Shown in pieces: positions 22,197 through 33,323 of a stretch of 64,000 nt of DNA. The stretch is from Cryptomeria japonica. Lineage: Eukaryota; Streptophyta; Pinopsida; Cupressales; Cupressaceae. Numbering within the stretch: the first letter of the stretch is position 1; each line of letters begins with the position of its first letter. Made by a program: the position numbers and the translations under genes. The stretch is taken from NCBI RefSeq assembly GCF_030272615.1, contig NC_081413.1, positions 716,679,867 to 716,743,866 of the forward strand, given 5' to 3'. Below the pieces are notes generated by a model. It ran no database searches. It was not told the origin of the DNA and saw only the letters and a program-made list of their open reading frames with translations.

Positions 22197-23510
22197 TGTT
22201 GATGTGTTTTTTATGCACATGCGAACACAGAATAAAATACCGAAGTATCTTATCCTCTCTTGAACAAAGTTCCCGACTACTGAAGATCTCGCTGAAGGAT
22301 CAGTTGGAGTAACTCCAAGGTTCTGTTATGTAGGATCTCTATGTGTGGATAAGCTCTCTGTGGTATGATGTGATTTTGCTGGAATCACAAGGGTACTTAC
22401 ACTTGATGACCTAAACGTCTGATTTGCTTTGAATATTGCTGGAACACAGGATTTCACTAGCCTAGATTTTTTGAAAAAAAGGAAAAAAGGATAAGGGTGA
22501 GGGAAGGATCTAATTCTGACACTAAGAATGTAGGAGCAATGATTGATCTTTGATGAAATTCTAACTAAGTCTTGTTTTGACATCCCAGGACCATCTCCAC
22601 AAGATTAGTGCGATCTTCGGAGGAAAGCTTTATGATGTTCAGATCATCGCTACAGGCATAGACACCATCAGGCTGATGCATATCAATGAAGAAGCGACAA
22701 TTGAAGTTAAGCTTAAGCTGAATGATTCCAGTTGACTACACAAGGCAAGTCTGCAATCAACAAACTGCTAGTAGTATGGATATACAAATTTCAGCATCAA
22801 TCAAACACATTTCTTCCACTCATCTAATAACATGAAATCAAATCTGAGAAGTATAGAGACCATGCAAATTGTTGAATCGACCCATAGATTTCACCATTTC
22901 TTCAATGAAGTTTTACAAGTCTTTTACAACAACATCTTGGCAGCAATCTTTGCCTTCTCTTTCCATTCTACTCTAATTGCTATTCTATCAACTGACTATT
23001 CACTATTTCTAAGTATTCATCTTCTAACTACTGACTAACTATTAGCCTTTACAAATGAGGAGCCAGGGCTTATATAGTGCCCTCAATACAATTCAATGGC
23101 TCAGATCAACTTGAGATCAATGGCCGAGATTTTACAATGAAAACCCTAATTAGGGTTTGTTACAACAAACTCAATTCTAGCCAATGAAATAATTGCATTA
23201 TTTGGACAAATGTCTTCTCTGGAATATTCGACCAATGGATAGCCGGGGTAGGTACATTGAAGTTTGTGTCATCTTTGATGAGTCAGGTACATTGAACCTG
23301 GACACGTTGAGGTGGATTAACCCAACATGGAGGAGTGATGACTGGGACGCCACCTTGCCTGACATTTGGAACTTGGCTGATGTTCAATTTGATGATGTTG
23401 CGAAGCTAGCTTTAATTAATTCTTCTGAAACTATCTGCTTCTTCAACGAACCCTTGCTTTATCTTCCTTTGTCTTTGATGTGCAGGATGGATGATGTACC
23501 TTGGATTGGA

Positions 23511-23615
23511 AGATGTCGTCCTTGATGATGCTAGACTGAAAAGGTCGTCCTTGTTGATGCTGGACTGGAGAAGGTCGTCCTTGATGATGCTGGACTGGAG
23601 AAGGTCGTCCTTGTT
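23511..23615 (-). repeat. 30-bp tandem repeat, 3.5 copies
   Basis: Units at 23511, 23541, 23571 and a partial at 23601 share 'aaggtcgtccttg.tgatgctggactgg'. On the element's sense (minus) strand it would add ten residues per unit (KDDLLQSSI-type) and it runs into the degenerate frame with EEADSFRRIN. Confidence 0.7.
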
Positions 23616-23767
23616 ATGGTCTTCTTTCCTCTGCAAAACAAACCCAAAAGATGATTAAGGACACATAATAAATTCATTTCGACATAGCATTTTATACCTT
23701 AAATCATCAACAAGAAGACATTAAAATGAAGTTTGCTCAAGATTCTTTCCAGGGACAGGCTTCATAA

Positions 23768-25554
23768 GAATTTCGCCCTAGACCCTTTGGAAGGGTTAGG
23801 AGTGAAATTTGCATTCTTGGCTCATTTAGACCTCTTTTCAACATTACCTCACAACCAACTCTTCGCCTTGATCTTTATCATGAGCAATCTGAGTGAAATT
23901 GGGAATTTCACTCTGGACCCTTTGGAAGGGTCAGGAAGGAAATTCAAGTTTTAAGCTTGATCCTTCATCTTCTTCACTCCAATCTATCTTGCAAGGCTAA
24001 ATAACATCCTTCCATCCCAACTACGCCTTAGGACTCCAAGTCTTGACTTGACACAAGGAGGAAATAGGTAGATGAAGAATTTCGCTCTGGACCCTTTGGA
24101 AGGGTTAGGTTCGAAATTCAATTTTTTCTTGCTTATTCACACTCAATTTCACTTCCTCCACTTCACTTCATCTGGACTCCCTCATGTCAAATCCACTCCT
24201 CAACTTGGCAACATTGGTTTGATCTTCATAAGGCCCAAAAAGGAGAATTCGCTCAAAAACTTAGCCAGGAACAGGACCTATCTAGGATTTCGCTCTGGAC
24301 CCTTTGGAAGGGTTAGGAGCGAAATCCTTGTCTTAGCCCAAAATCTACATTTTTGGTGGCCAAAATCCATTCAAAGGCAATCTTAAGGGCTTATCTTACC
24401 TAGGTCTAAGCTTGGCTTGGCACAAATTTTAGAGAAAATGATGGGTTTTGGGATTTTCGCTTTGGACCCTTTGGAAGGGTCAGGAGTGAAAATCCCATTC
24501 TTGACTTGATCCTTCATCTTTTCACCTCCAATCTTCTCTAGAAGGTAACTAAACATCATTCTCATTCAAGGAACAAAGTCTTAAGCACAAGCAAGGTCAA
24601 AAAGGTAGGCTTGTAAGGAATTTCGCTCTGGACCCTTTGGAAGGGTCAGGAGCGAAATTCACCTTCTTGGCTAGAATCCTTCAGTTTTTCAAGGCTTTAA
24701 AACATTTCCAAAGTCCAAACATGTCCACACTTCCCTTCAAGATGCCTTGCAACTCAAAATTTGGTCAAACTAGGGAGGAGATGAGCCTTAGGAGGATTTT
24801 CGCTCTGGACCCTTTGGAAGAGTCAGGAGCGAAATTCACCATTTGGGCTTGATTGTTCATTTTTTAAACTTCAATTTTCTCCTGGAGGCAAATATAGATC
24901 GTTTTCCATCAAAGGAGCAAGGTTTCAAGCCAAAACAAGGGAGCCAAAAAGGTTTATGATGAATTTCGCTCTGGACCCTTTGGAAGGGTCAGGAGCGAAA
25001 TTCATTTTTTGGCTAAAATCTTCATCTTTCAAAGTGTCCAACTCCCTCCCAAGGCAAGAACATACCAATTTATCCTACATCACGCCAACACCTAGCCAAA
25101 ACAAAGAAGGAAATAAGAGCTACAAGGATTTTCGCTCTGGACCCTTTGGAAGGGTCAAGAGCGAAAATCATGATTTGACCTTGATTCTTGCTTTTTTCAA
25201 CTCTAATTTTCTTTGGGAGGCAAACATAGACTACTCTCCTTTCATCTCCATCTTGGTCTTGACTTTAGCAAAGGGGAAAATGAGTGTTTTCAAGAATTTC
25301 GCTCTGGACCCTTTGGAAGGGTCAGGAGCGAAATTTCTATTCTAGGCTCAATTCACCTTCAAACTGACTTGACTTTGTCTTAGACTCAATCCTAGATCCA
25401 TTTCCTTCCATATCCTTGCAAACTTGCTCGACCACTCTTTGACTTAGGCGAGATCTTGAGTCTTTGGTGAATTTTCGCTCTGGACCCTTTGGAAGGGTCA
25501 GGAGCGAAAATTGAAATTCGCTCTGGACCCTTTGGAAGGGTTAGGAGCGAATTT
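23768..25554 (-). repeat. Array of 12 near-perfect 43-47-nt inverted repeats
   Basis: Each unit reads GAATTTCGCTC, tg, GACCCTT, tgg, AAGGGTC, ag, GAGCGAAATTC, so it is a self-complementary hairpin with an 11-bp outer and a 7-bp inner stem. Starts: 23768, 23903, 24077, 24285, 24450, 24618, 24795, 24961, 25127, 25294, 25470 and 25513; the last two abut. From 24285 to 25470 the step is 165-177 nt. The spacers are mostly diverged although they share words (caaggc, ttgatcctt). The hairpins keep pairing: where one outer arm has an extra T (gggattttcgc at 24450) the other arm has the matching extra A. ORFs reading ALDPLEG through it are by-products. Confidence 0.85.
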
Positions 25555-26047
25555 TGACATTTTAGCCTCTTCGTCAAGATTATTTTATGGAATATAACAT
25601 TTAAGTATAAGTGACTTTAAGTTATATTCCATATATACTTCCAGGATGTTTGAGAGTGGTTTCGGACCTCCAGGAGTTGTATTGCAAAATCTAGTTTTTG
25701 GAGGATTCTTTAGTTTTCTAGACTTAGTCAAATTTCAGGATCAGGACATTCCAGACTTAGACAAATTTCAGGACATTTAAAGATCAGGATGACATTCCAG
25801 ACTTTATCACTCACCAACTTGACCTAGCTCAGACCTTCAAGAATGATACTCACTCACCAAGCAAGACACAATTAGTAACAAGAGCAAAACCAGGCCCTAA
25901 GGAAGACTCTCAAAGAAACCCTAATTTTGGGGCCCTGTGGACTCACCCTGGCTCAAGCAAAGCCTGCAATCCAACGATCCCCTTGACAACACTCATCCTG
26001 CAAAGGCTAACAGACAAAACCCTAAAAGACCTAGAAAGCAAAAAGCA

Positions 26048-26092
26048 GGGGTCCCCATTTGCAATGGGGCGATGTGTGAATACGTCACAACA
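26048..26092 (-). repeat. Unit-start hairpin (intact, minus strand)
   Basis: GGTCCCCATTTGCAATGGGG on the plus strand has a perfect 7-bp stem (26053-26059 with 26063-26069), followed by 'cgatgtgtgaatacgtcacaaca'. It is the exact inverse of the unit U2 start over 43 nt. Confidence 0.75.
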
Positions 26093-26097
26093 GTTAG

Positions 26098-28560
26098 GTA
26101 CATTGAAGTTGGACATCTTGAATTCGAGCCCTTTGATTGGTTGACTAGGATGCCACTTCAACTTGGATTGTAGACTTGATACTTCATCATGAAGGAGTGT
26201 TGATGCCTTGGGCAATATCTTTTTATACTCAACATTTCCAAGCCTGGTGTGGTGTGACTATGATCATATTCCCAAATTCCTACATCCTTGGGGATCAAGC
26301 CTTTTGAAACTATCTCCTTGATCCTCTTGCACAATTTCGCCTCCTAACTTGGGAATTCTTTCTTCGTGTACTGCATTTCACCCCTCATACTTGTATTGAT
26401 TCCAAATCTTCTCATCTTGAAGCCTTTATCTTGGATTACTTGCTTGCTATACTAGCAATGATTCTTGGATATGTTGCCCTTCCTCATGTTGTTTTTGAAT
26501 TCTTGATGTTGTAAGTTCTGCAAGGAGTTGATCTTCCTTCATCCCTTGCTATGTTGTCTTGAAACCTTGCTATCTTCTCCTTAACACGATTGTATCCTTC
26601 CGTATAGAACAATTCATCCTTATTGCCGCCCTTTTGAATGCATTAATGAGCCTTTTTTCTTTGTTGAACCTTCCTCTATGTGGTGAAGTCTTTAGTTCCA
26701 TGCTCCATACTATTGTTTGCATGCAAGCCTGAAGAAAACGCATTTGGGCATCAACAATAATGAAACAGAACTCAAACTTACACATGAAATAGCAGTAACA
26801 TTACAATTATCATGTTTCCTAAAACTCTTCCCAATTTGAACAAGGTGATTTCACCAAGAAATATGAAATTTTAGGGTCTGCAAATGACATCGTACAGGTC
26901 TGATTTCACCCTCCCAGGCCTGATTCTGATTAAATTATGTGCAGAATTAGGTCTCAACCAGGTTGCCTAAACTTCACCTCAAGCCTGAAGTCCATCTCAA
27001 ATCAGGTCTAATTGTGAATGGAATGGTAATGAGTATTTGCATCCAATTATGTCTGATGAGCCTTTAGGGTTGCAGATATTTGCCTTGAATCAGGTCTGCA
27101 AACTCGCTCCATGCTAGATGAAATCTTTATTAGGTGAATTAGAGCAATTCTCCTCCAATGTGTATCAGACCTTTCATCTCATATGCTGATGGAGTTTGTC
27201 TTTTATGACTGATCAAGTCGTCTCAATTCTGATGAAACCTGTCCTTTCAGCAACTGAGGAAATTTGCCCTCACTGATGTCTGACCAAATTCGCCTAAATG
27301 CTGAAATGTAATTTGACCTCTGCTCTGTAACTTTCGAATTTGATTTCTGCTTATTAAATTGCATTGGATTTTGTTGAAACAATTGTTTTGGATTCCTGTT
27401 TTATATGTTCCTCAACCCCCCTTTAAATTCTCTCTTTGGATTAGGCCGACCTGGCATTTGTTTGCTTGAATGAATTAATTAAAAGCCAATTAGGTCGGCT
27501 ACCTAAGAAACATGTATTTTTGCCTTTCAAATTTTTCAACTTCCAAAGAATGCCGACCTAGGGATTATCCTTGCTGAGTGGGTTTTGAGGGTTTATATGC
27601 ACAAAAGAAGCTGAGCGCATAGTGCACATGTAGTTGCATAAATGTGGTGCACTATGTAGGTATGCTTGTACTATTTCCAGGTCAGTCCTAAGTATCATCT
27701 GATTTAATTTTTCTTACCCCAATTAGGTCGGCTAGGCAAAACCAAATCTTTGTTGTTTCAGGTTTGATCTGATTACCTCTTAATGTCTGATTTGTATGGC
27801 TGACTGCTCTGTTTCGAGGTTGGGTCCGATTCATGTTGTTCCAATTCTGATCTCTGCCCTAAGCCCTAGCACATTCTGCACTTGCCATTGCACAAGGATG
27901 TGGAGTAGAGCGCACTATGCAGGAGCAAGTGCACAACAGTTGTGTTGTTTTGCAGTGTGCAAAGACTATGGGCGTGTTGTGCATGTACAAGTGCACAACC
28001 TTGGGCGCATAGTGCACATGAGTATGCACAATGCACTGGGGTGTATGCTTAGCCGATTTTAAAAATGCTGCCTTCAAAATCCCATAATCATCTGACCAAG
28101 TAGATCATCCTGAACACATCTTAGGCCTCATTCAAACGAATTTGAGTGCACTTGGGGTTGATACCATCTTGGGGGTATAAAGCTGCAAAGTTATACCTGA
28201 TTTATCTCCCTTTGTACCCTTCAACCTAAGTATAAATTTTGCTTATTGCAGGTAAGGGCGCATGGTGCATGTTGGGTTGCACAAACGTGGTGCATAATGC
28301 ATGCGGAGCTGCACAATTGGCCCTGTCCAAGACTAAGACAAATTTTAGAAAATCTTCATCAAATATCTCAACCTTTATCAAACTTGTTGTCCTAAACTTG
28401 GATCAATTTTGCCCTTAGGTGTTTTAGGATGATAGTTAAATTATTTGAGTGGGCTTTGAGGATCATGTTCTTGAGCGCATCTTAGACATAGTGATGCACA
28501 ACCTAGGGCGCATAGTGCAATAGCATCTGCACTCTATGCTCAACCCTATACTTAGCCACT
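26098..28560 (-). mobile_element. Probable unit U1 body with two word arrays
   Basis: Sequence right of unit U3 continues unit U1. It includes an array of 'caggtctgatt/caggcctgatt' words (about 26890-27300), 'taggtcggct/gccgacct' words (27440-27735), and 'gcgcatagtgcac' words (about 27613-28520). No gene is seen; short ORFs with repeated CIVHTHVH-type residues come from the repeats. The start of the unit (TGTTGTGACG type) was not found to the right, so the boundary is uncertain. Confidence 0.4.
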
Positions 28561-29424
28561 TTTCAACTTTGCCCTCTGTTACCCCATTATTTGTTTTGAA
28601 CAAATAATGTCTATTTAATTTTGTTTCCCTCATTCGGTTTGATCTGTCTTTAGTCATGCACCTTTGTTCCTTTATGTCTACAAAATCTTACATGCCAACA
28701 ACATTTCAAAAAGAAATTGTTTGTTTGCACTTTTCACACAATACCAGACCATGGCTGATGCACCTTTAATCTCTTTTTCAACTGACAATAATAATGGACT
28801 CTAATATCATTTCAAGAATTTTGGTATTTGAGACTTTTTTGAATAATGAAATCAGAAATACAAATTATTTCTGTTAGTGTCAACTGTTATATAACTTATA
28901 TCATTACCTATGAATCTGGATCATGATATATTTATTGCTGTAATGCTACAGTCGTTGCTGTCACTGCTGTTATTATTAATTTAATTGCTGTTTTACTGTT
29001 GTAATGATATATTTATTGCTGCTTTTATAATGCTGTCATTATATATATTTAAGTCTTTTTCTTAATGTTATGAATAATTTTTATTTAAAACATTATAAAA
29101 AATTGCTTCTGTACGGGACGCTTGGCTGTCCCCGGGATGGTTAGGGAGTTCTACGACATCCCTGGCTGCCTTGGGGATGACCAGGTGTTCCCTAATTGTT
29201 TCCTGTCATCCCCTAAAATGGGAATGCATTTCCAAGACATTTCCAGAGTTTGCTTGTTGGGGGAATGACATATCCTGCCGTCCTGCCATCACTGCATCCC
29301 TGAAACACTTAAGGGGACAGACAGGGACAGGGACGGACAGGGATAGGGGTTTGAGAGGTGGGGAGGTGTGTCCATGTAACACAGCTAAATATTAATAATA
29401 TGTTTTTTGAACATTTGCTTGCAG
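28561..29424. other. Noncoding region upstream of rps14, with G/C-rich insert
   Basis: AT-rich sequence, then a distinct stretch at about 29115-29360 rich in 'gggatg', 'catcccc' and 'gggacagacaggga' words on both strands, unlike its neighbours. This may be a fragment of a DNA transposon with subterminal repeats; no termini were found. Confidence 0.35.
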
Positions 29425-29654
29425 GGAAGGTGGACTGCAGCAGCAGCTGAATGTAAATGTGCAGTTTGAGCCTGTTGTAAATTGTGGCAATGTGGTTAAT
29501 AGACAGGTAATGCCTTCTACTTCCCGCTTAAGAAAATGGATTGTTTTTCTGAATGATTGGAAAATTCCTTTTGGAGATCTCCAGTATGAAAGCCCGAATG
29601 ATTTACTATTTGAGCTAATCTCATTTGAGAAATGTAATGGATTATTCTTTCCAT
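29425..29654 (+). CDS. Candidate upstream exon joined to rps14 (unproven)
   Basis: It is open in one frame throughout. It is bounded by an acceptor-like TTTGCTTGCAG (ends 29424) and a donor-like CAT|GTAAGC (29655). It holds an in-frame ATG (29510) starting MPSTSRLRKWIVFL, a basic/hydroxylated start that would suit a mitochondrial presequence. Splicing 29654 to 30004 keeps the frame into the S14 exon; splicing to 30043 would create a TGA. A rival donor is ACAG|GTAATG at 29507. The protein segment resembles nothing recognised. It may instead be an exon of another gene or chance. Confidence 0.3.
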
Positions 29655-30003
29655 GTAAGCAAATAAATTTTCATCTCATTTTTGTGGTAAGAGCAGGCTC
29701 TGCCCTCATTTATGGGCCCCAAAGCTTATTTTGCAGGCTTCCTCAATGTTCATGGTAAGATAAACATCTATTTTTGGATTTACAAGTTGCATTCAGAAAA
29801 CATAATGCGCTTCAGAGACAAATGACCAATCTACTAGGATAATTAAATATCTACACAATGATGCAAGCAATAGATACAATTGAAAACTATGATGGTGATC
29901 ATATACGTACACAATAAAAACCAGAAAACTGTGAAAGCCTAAAAACAATTAATTGACAGAATTGGTTGTTTTTAATTCTGATGATTTTTGATATTTGATT
30001 CAG

Positions 30004-30410
30004 CCTCTTATGCGCAATCTCTCTTAACATTTGTCATTCCAGGAAATAGTAGCGTACAAGCTTGTTCTTACCATGTTCGATGCTACAGTAGCACAGGGAA
30101 GGTAGCTTTGATGGACAAGCGAAATATACAAGATCACAAGCGCAGATTGCTTGCAGCTAAATATGAAATAAAACGGGTGCTTTACAAAGCTGCTCTAAGG
30201 GATCCAAATCTTCCTAGGGATCTGTGGGTAAAGTTTCGTACTAAGTTGTCTAAGTTGCCAAGAAATAGTTCCTTTACACGGACAAGAAATAGATGTATTT
30301 TAACTGGTCGCTCTCGTGCCGTCTATAGGAAATTTCGCATGTCTCGTATTTGTTTTCGTGAATTAGCGTCTAAAGGTGAGATAATGGGTGTAAGGAAAGC
30401 ATCTTGGTAG
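30004..30410 (+). CDS. rps14: Mitochondrial ribosomal protein S14, nuclear copy (last exon)
   Basis: The product is a small-subunit protein of the mitochondrial ribosome (uS14m), binding the 16S-like rRNA of the head. From Met at 30111 the 99 residues match plant mitochondrial S14 end to end: [44 protein letters not shown] and GVRKASW. The uS14 signature (R-C-x12-F-R-M-S-R) is intact and there is no stop or frameshift. Upstream the frame stays open for some 36 codons without an ATG and contains VRCYSSTG, an R-3 type presequence cleavage motif (RCY|SS). Acceptor sites precede 30004 (TTTGATTCAG) and 30043 (TTGTCATTCCAG). A presequence and an intron argue for a working nuclear transfer rather than a stray mitochondrial fragment. 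Plants have moved rps14 to the nucleus repeatedly, often into an existing gene for mitochondrial targeting. The upstream exon is not settled. Confidence 0.88.
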
Positions 30411-31397
30411 ACACTTTTGTGCCAATGCAGTCCCCAGCTATCCAGAGGAAGGATTTTCCATATCAAATTGTATTCATTTCAATCTTAACAGGGAACATAG
30501 AATTCATTGGTTCCCTCATTATTCTGTCAAATTTTGATTATTTACAAAGGTTGTAGATGTTCAAGAATACCCTTGTGGTTTTGCTGTGTGAAGTATCACC
30601 CCACTTGAGCTAAATCCAATATAATGTGAGATGTATTGAAGGATTTGATTGCTAGATTGTTTTGTTAAATCTGCAACTGTATGATCACACTGCCTAATAT
30701 TTTGAGGATTAATGATATTGGAAATGAATAGAGCACCTTTAATCCAGTTCTGTAATGTCCCCTATTTATACACTGTCAATTACCAAGAGAAACATCTATG
30801 TTACTACCTTTTATTACTGTTAATTGAGCATAACTAACTAATTCTTTGTAATATAACTAATTCTGCCATTAAAAACCATGCCTAAACCTAAACCAATCTG
30901 ACCCTATTCCCAGAAGAGGGCTTGGCTGCCTAGGGCGCTTGACACCGCCTCCTTAATGTAACCCAGATTACCGGAACTCAGTCCATTCACCCTTGGGGCC
31001 TGCAGCCCAGATTTCAGGAGTCGTCCTTTCACCCTTGGGGCTTTCTGTTGTATTGGTTTTATTCTGCCCCTCCCTAGCGGCACCCATCTCCCTTGGGGAA
31101 TAGAAAATACAGAACTGATAATGTTTTTAGGACAGTTTAAAGACATTCTGTTTATGTTTCAGGAATTATCAATTGTTTATTTATCTTGTTATCTATTTAT
31201 TTATGAACCTCTGATTTGTATAATTGATTAACTCTTATTTGATGTATCAAATTAATTGGTAGTCATGTTCTCTGATGACTTTATTCATTTACATTTGATG
31301 CATTTGTATCACTCTAAATCTAGTTAAGTACTGTCTACTTATAATCTTCAGAATGAATTACTAATTTATTTCCTTGTGTATATATTCATATAATTGT

Positions 31398-31398
<1 letters not shown>
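30411..31398. other. Region downstream of rps14, no supported gene
   Basis: The rps14 3' region lies first. At 30900-31146 the minus strand is open for 80 residues and the DNA carries the phrase 'ttcacccttggggc' twice (about 30988 and 31029) and 'ctcccttggggaa' once (31088), suggesting an old repeat. Nothing was recognised in it. Confidence 0.3.

Positions 31399-31442
<44 letters not shown>
31399..31442. repeat. (TC)n(AT)n compound microsatellite
   Basis: About 11 TC units (31399-31420) run directly into about 11 AT units (31421-31442). Confidence 0.95.
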
Positions 31443-32830
31443 TTTATTTATTTCTTCCTTGATTTACCGTATCATATTATCATTCTTTCTGTTATTAAAT
31501 TGGGATGTGAATTTCTTATTATTATATTAATTTCTGTTGTCACTGTTAATAATTAATCATTCATATTATTATATTATTTACTGCTGTTATTGTAATACCC
31601 AGTCATACTTTTATTGCAACTCATGTTCTTCCTTATCATGTTACCTTAATTAATTATCAAGGAAGGAATATTCATATTACGAATAACAAGAGTTATTTTC
31701 CACGTACTACTGTGAATTTGTATTACCACCAATTTGATAGCCCAGCATTTGCCAGTATAACCGATATCCATTTCCGCTGTGTCCTGAATGTTTGTAATCT
31801 AAATCTCCTTATACTCTTTTCATTGATTGAAGAGCTGTGTCCTTTCCAAAGCTATGAACTGTTAGAGAGAGATGTGTTTCTTCATAAGTTGGGTGTCTTA
31901 ATATAATTCTTAATTGCTCCTTTTAATTCTAATCGCCCTTGTTAACCCGTATTGCCAATCCTCCCTTAACCGCTCTCCATTAATTACAATTTTTATTAAT
32001 TGCCAATGATGATCGCTGTATCCTTAGACTGATTGCCAACTCTAGTGATAGGCGATCCGATCGTATTGGATGGATGGATACCTGGACCGAAACATGATCA
32101 TTGAGACTCTGTGTGATGCTGTCTGTGAAATGGATATTAGATCGGGGCCATGATACCCTTAAACATAATAGAATCGCTGCTGTTGATTAGTCACTGTCTT
32201 CACTACCATGATTCCGCCCATCTATTCGTCAATACCTGAGGTTAACATATTCTATATGTCTTTTGTCTTAGAAAACTGGTCGATCAGCCTAGGGTGCATA
32301 ATTTCCAATACCAAAGGTAGTCAGTCCATTGCTATGGATCACGGCTGTCTTTCATATCAAGCAACATTAAACCAAGAAATGGAATAAAGTCTATTTTGAG
32401 CCTTACAGGTTTGTTAATAAAAGGAGAGAGATTCATTATGTGGTGGTCAATCTAATAGAAAATGGTGAAGTCTTATGAATAAGACCATTTTCTCCATAGC
32501 TAGGTTCTATTATTTTATTATTTGTAAGGACATGGTATATGGATTAAGGTAGGGGCATGACAAGTTCCGAGCATTTATCTTGACACCTTCACATAGGATA
32601 TACAAAAGAAACATTCTTAATGTTCTCAAGTGACTTGAAATTGGTTAATAAACTGGAAGTGTCATCAAATATATAGTGTAAGATGTATCCTGCTTATTAT
32701 AAACCTAAAGTTTGAAAACGGCAACAAAAAGTTTAAGTGGAGTAAAAGGACCTTGAAAGCGAACATCTATTGGCCATGAGAAAGGTGCAGCTGTTATCTA
32801 ATTCAGTGTCTTTAGTTTTGATTAAGTGTC
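31443..32830. other. AT-rich region, no gene seen
   Basis: Scattered short ORFs only. The stretch at about 32040-32330 is less AT-rich ('gatccgatcgtattggatgg') but has no recognisable content. Confidence 0.3.
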
Positions 32831-33323
32831 TTCTGACTTATTTGATGAAACAAGGCTTTTTTAATTACACCTGGGTGATAGCCTAGGAACATTAACTTGC
32901 TGTACTTTGAATATGCACGTGGTTGATGTATCTTCTCACCTACCATATGAGACCATTGTGTGTACTATGCTGTTAAGAAGTAATCACATGATAAAATCAA
33001 GTAGTGGAAGACAAATTTGTTATATTTCTTCCGAAGTGTTGGAATTAATGCTTCTGAATAAACATGTAGATGTGTTCGCATGTTCAGTTACACTCTTTGG
33101 TTTGTTGAACAACTCCAGTTAGCTGTCAATATCTCTTAGTTAGTTTGTAGTTTGTTGTCAAATATATCTAGTGTGTCGTCAAATAAATTAGCTGTTTTAT
33201 AGGAAGATCTTTGAGTCTTCAGCAGCTATAAATATGTAATATTGTTTGATGAATACATCAGTAATTCAGTCTTTCTCTGTTATATTTTCAGATGTTTTAT
33301 TTCTGTAGTCTAATTTTCTAATT
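32831..33323 (+). repeat. 493-bp tandem duplication, first copy (contains LTR1)
   Basis: Starts TTCTGACTTATTTGATG and ends CTAATTTTCTAATTT. By eye it is identical base for base to 33324-33816. It consists of about 206 nt of flank plus a Copia-like LTR (33037-33323, TGTTGGAATTAATG...). A 71-codon ORF occurs in both copies only because they are duplicates. Confidence 0.9.

Larger units (their letters stand above)
22197..26092 (-). mobile_element. Unit U3, complete TG...CA element (minus strand)
   Basis: On the minus strand it starts TGTTGTGACG at 26092 and ends CATCAACA at 22197. Flanks are TTTAG (22192-22196) and GTTAG (26093-26097), a 5-bp duplication with one change, and unit U1 sequence is continuous across it. 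Order on the minus strand: terminal hairpin, about 500 nt, the 12-copy hairpin array (25554-23768), a 30-bp minisatellite, the degenerate frame, the telobox (23141-23158), TATA (about 23070) and the family tail. Size is 3.9 kb. No PBS, gag or pol. Confidence 0.7.

Noticed and set aside
23768-25554. CRISPR-like pattern of regular repeats and unique spacers
   Set aside because: The repeats are palindromic and evenly spaced, but spacers are 120-130 nt, share words with each other, and the context is a plant LTR-type unit with no cas genes.
23768-25554. ORFs with repeated ALDPLEGSG / FRSGPFGRV blocks
   Set aside because: They are the hairpin repeat read in different frames and both strands; no frame continues across the spacers.
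27796-28077. Overlapping ORFs with His/Cys-rich residues
   Set aside because: They come from the 'gcgcatagtgcac' words on opposite strands.
30111-30410. rps14 as a plain mitochondrial DNA fragment in the nucleus
   Set aside because: No other mitochondrial sequence flanks it, the frame is intact, and there is a presequence-like extension with splice-acceptor sites.
30904-31146. 80-codon minus-strand ORF with PRVKG/PRVNG
   Set aside because: Short, with internal repeats, no recognisable domain and no supporting signals; kept only as a note in the surrounding region.
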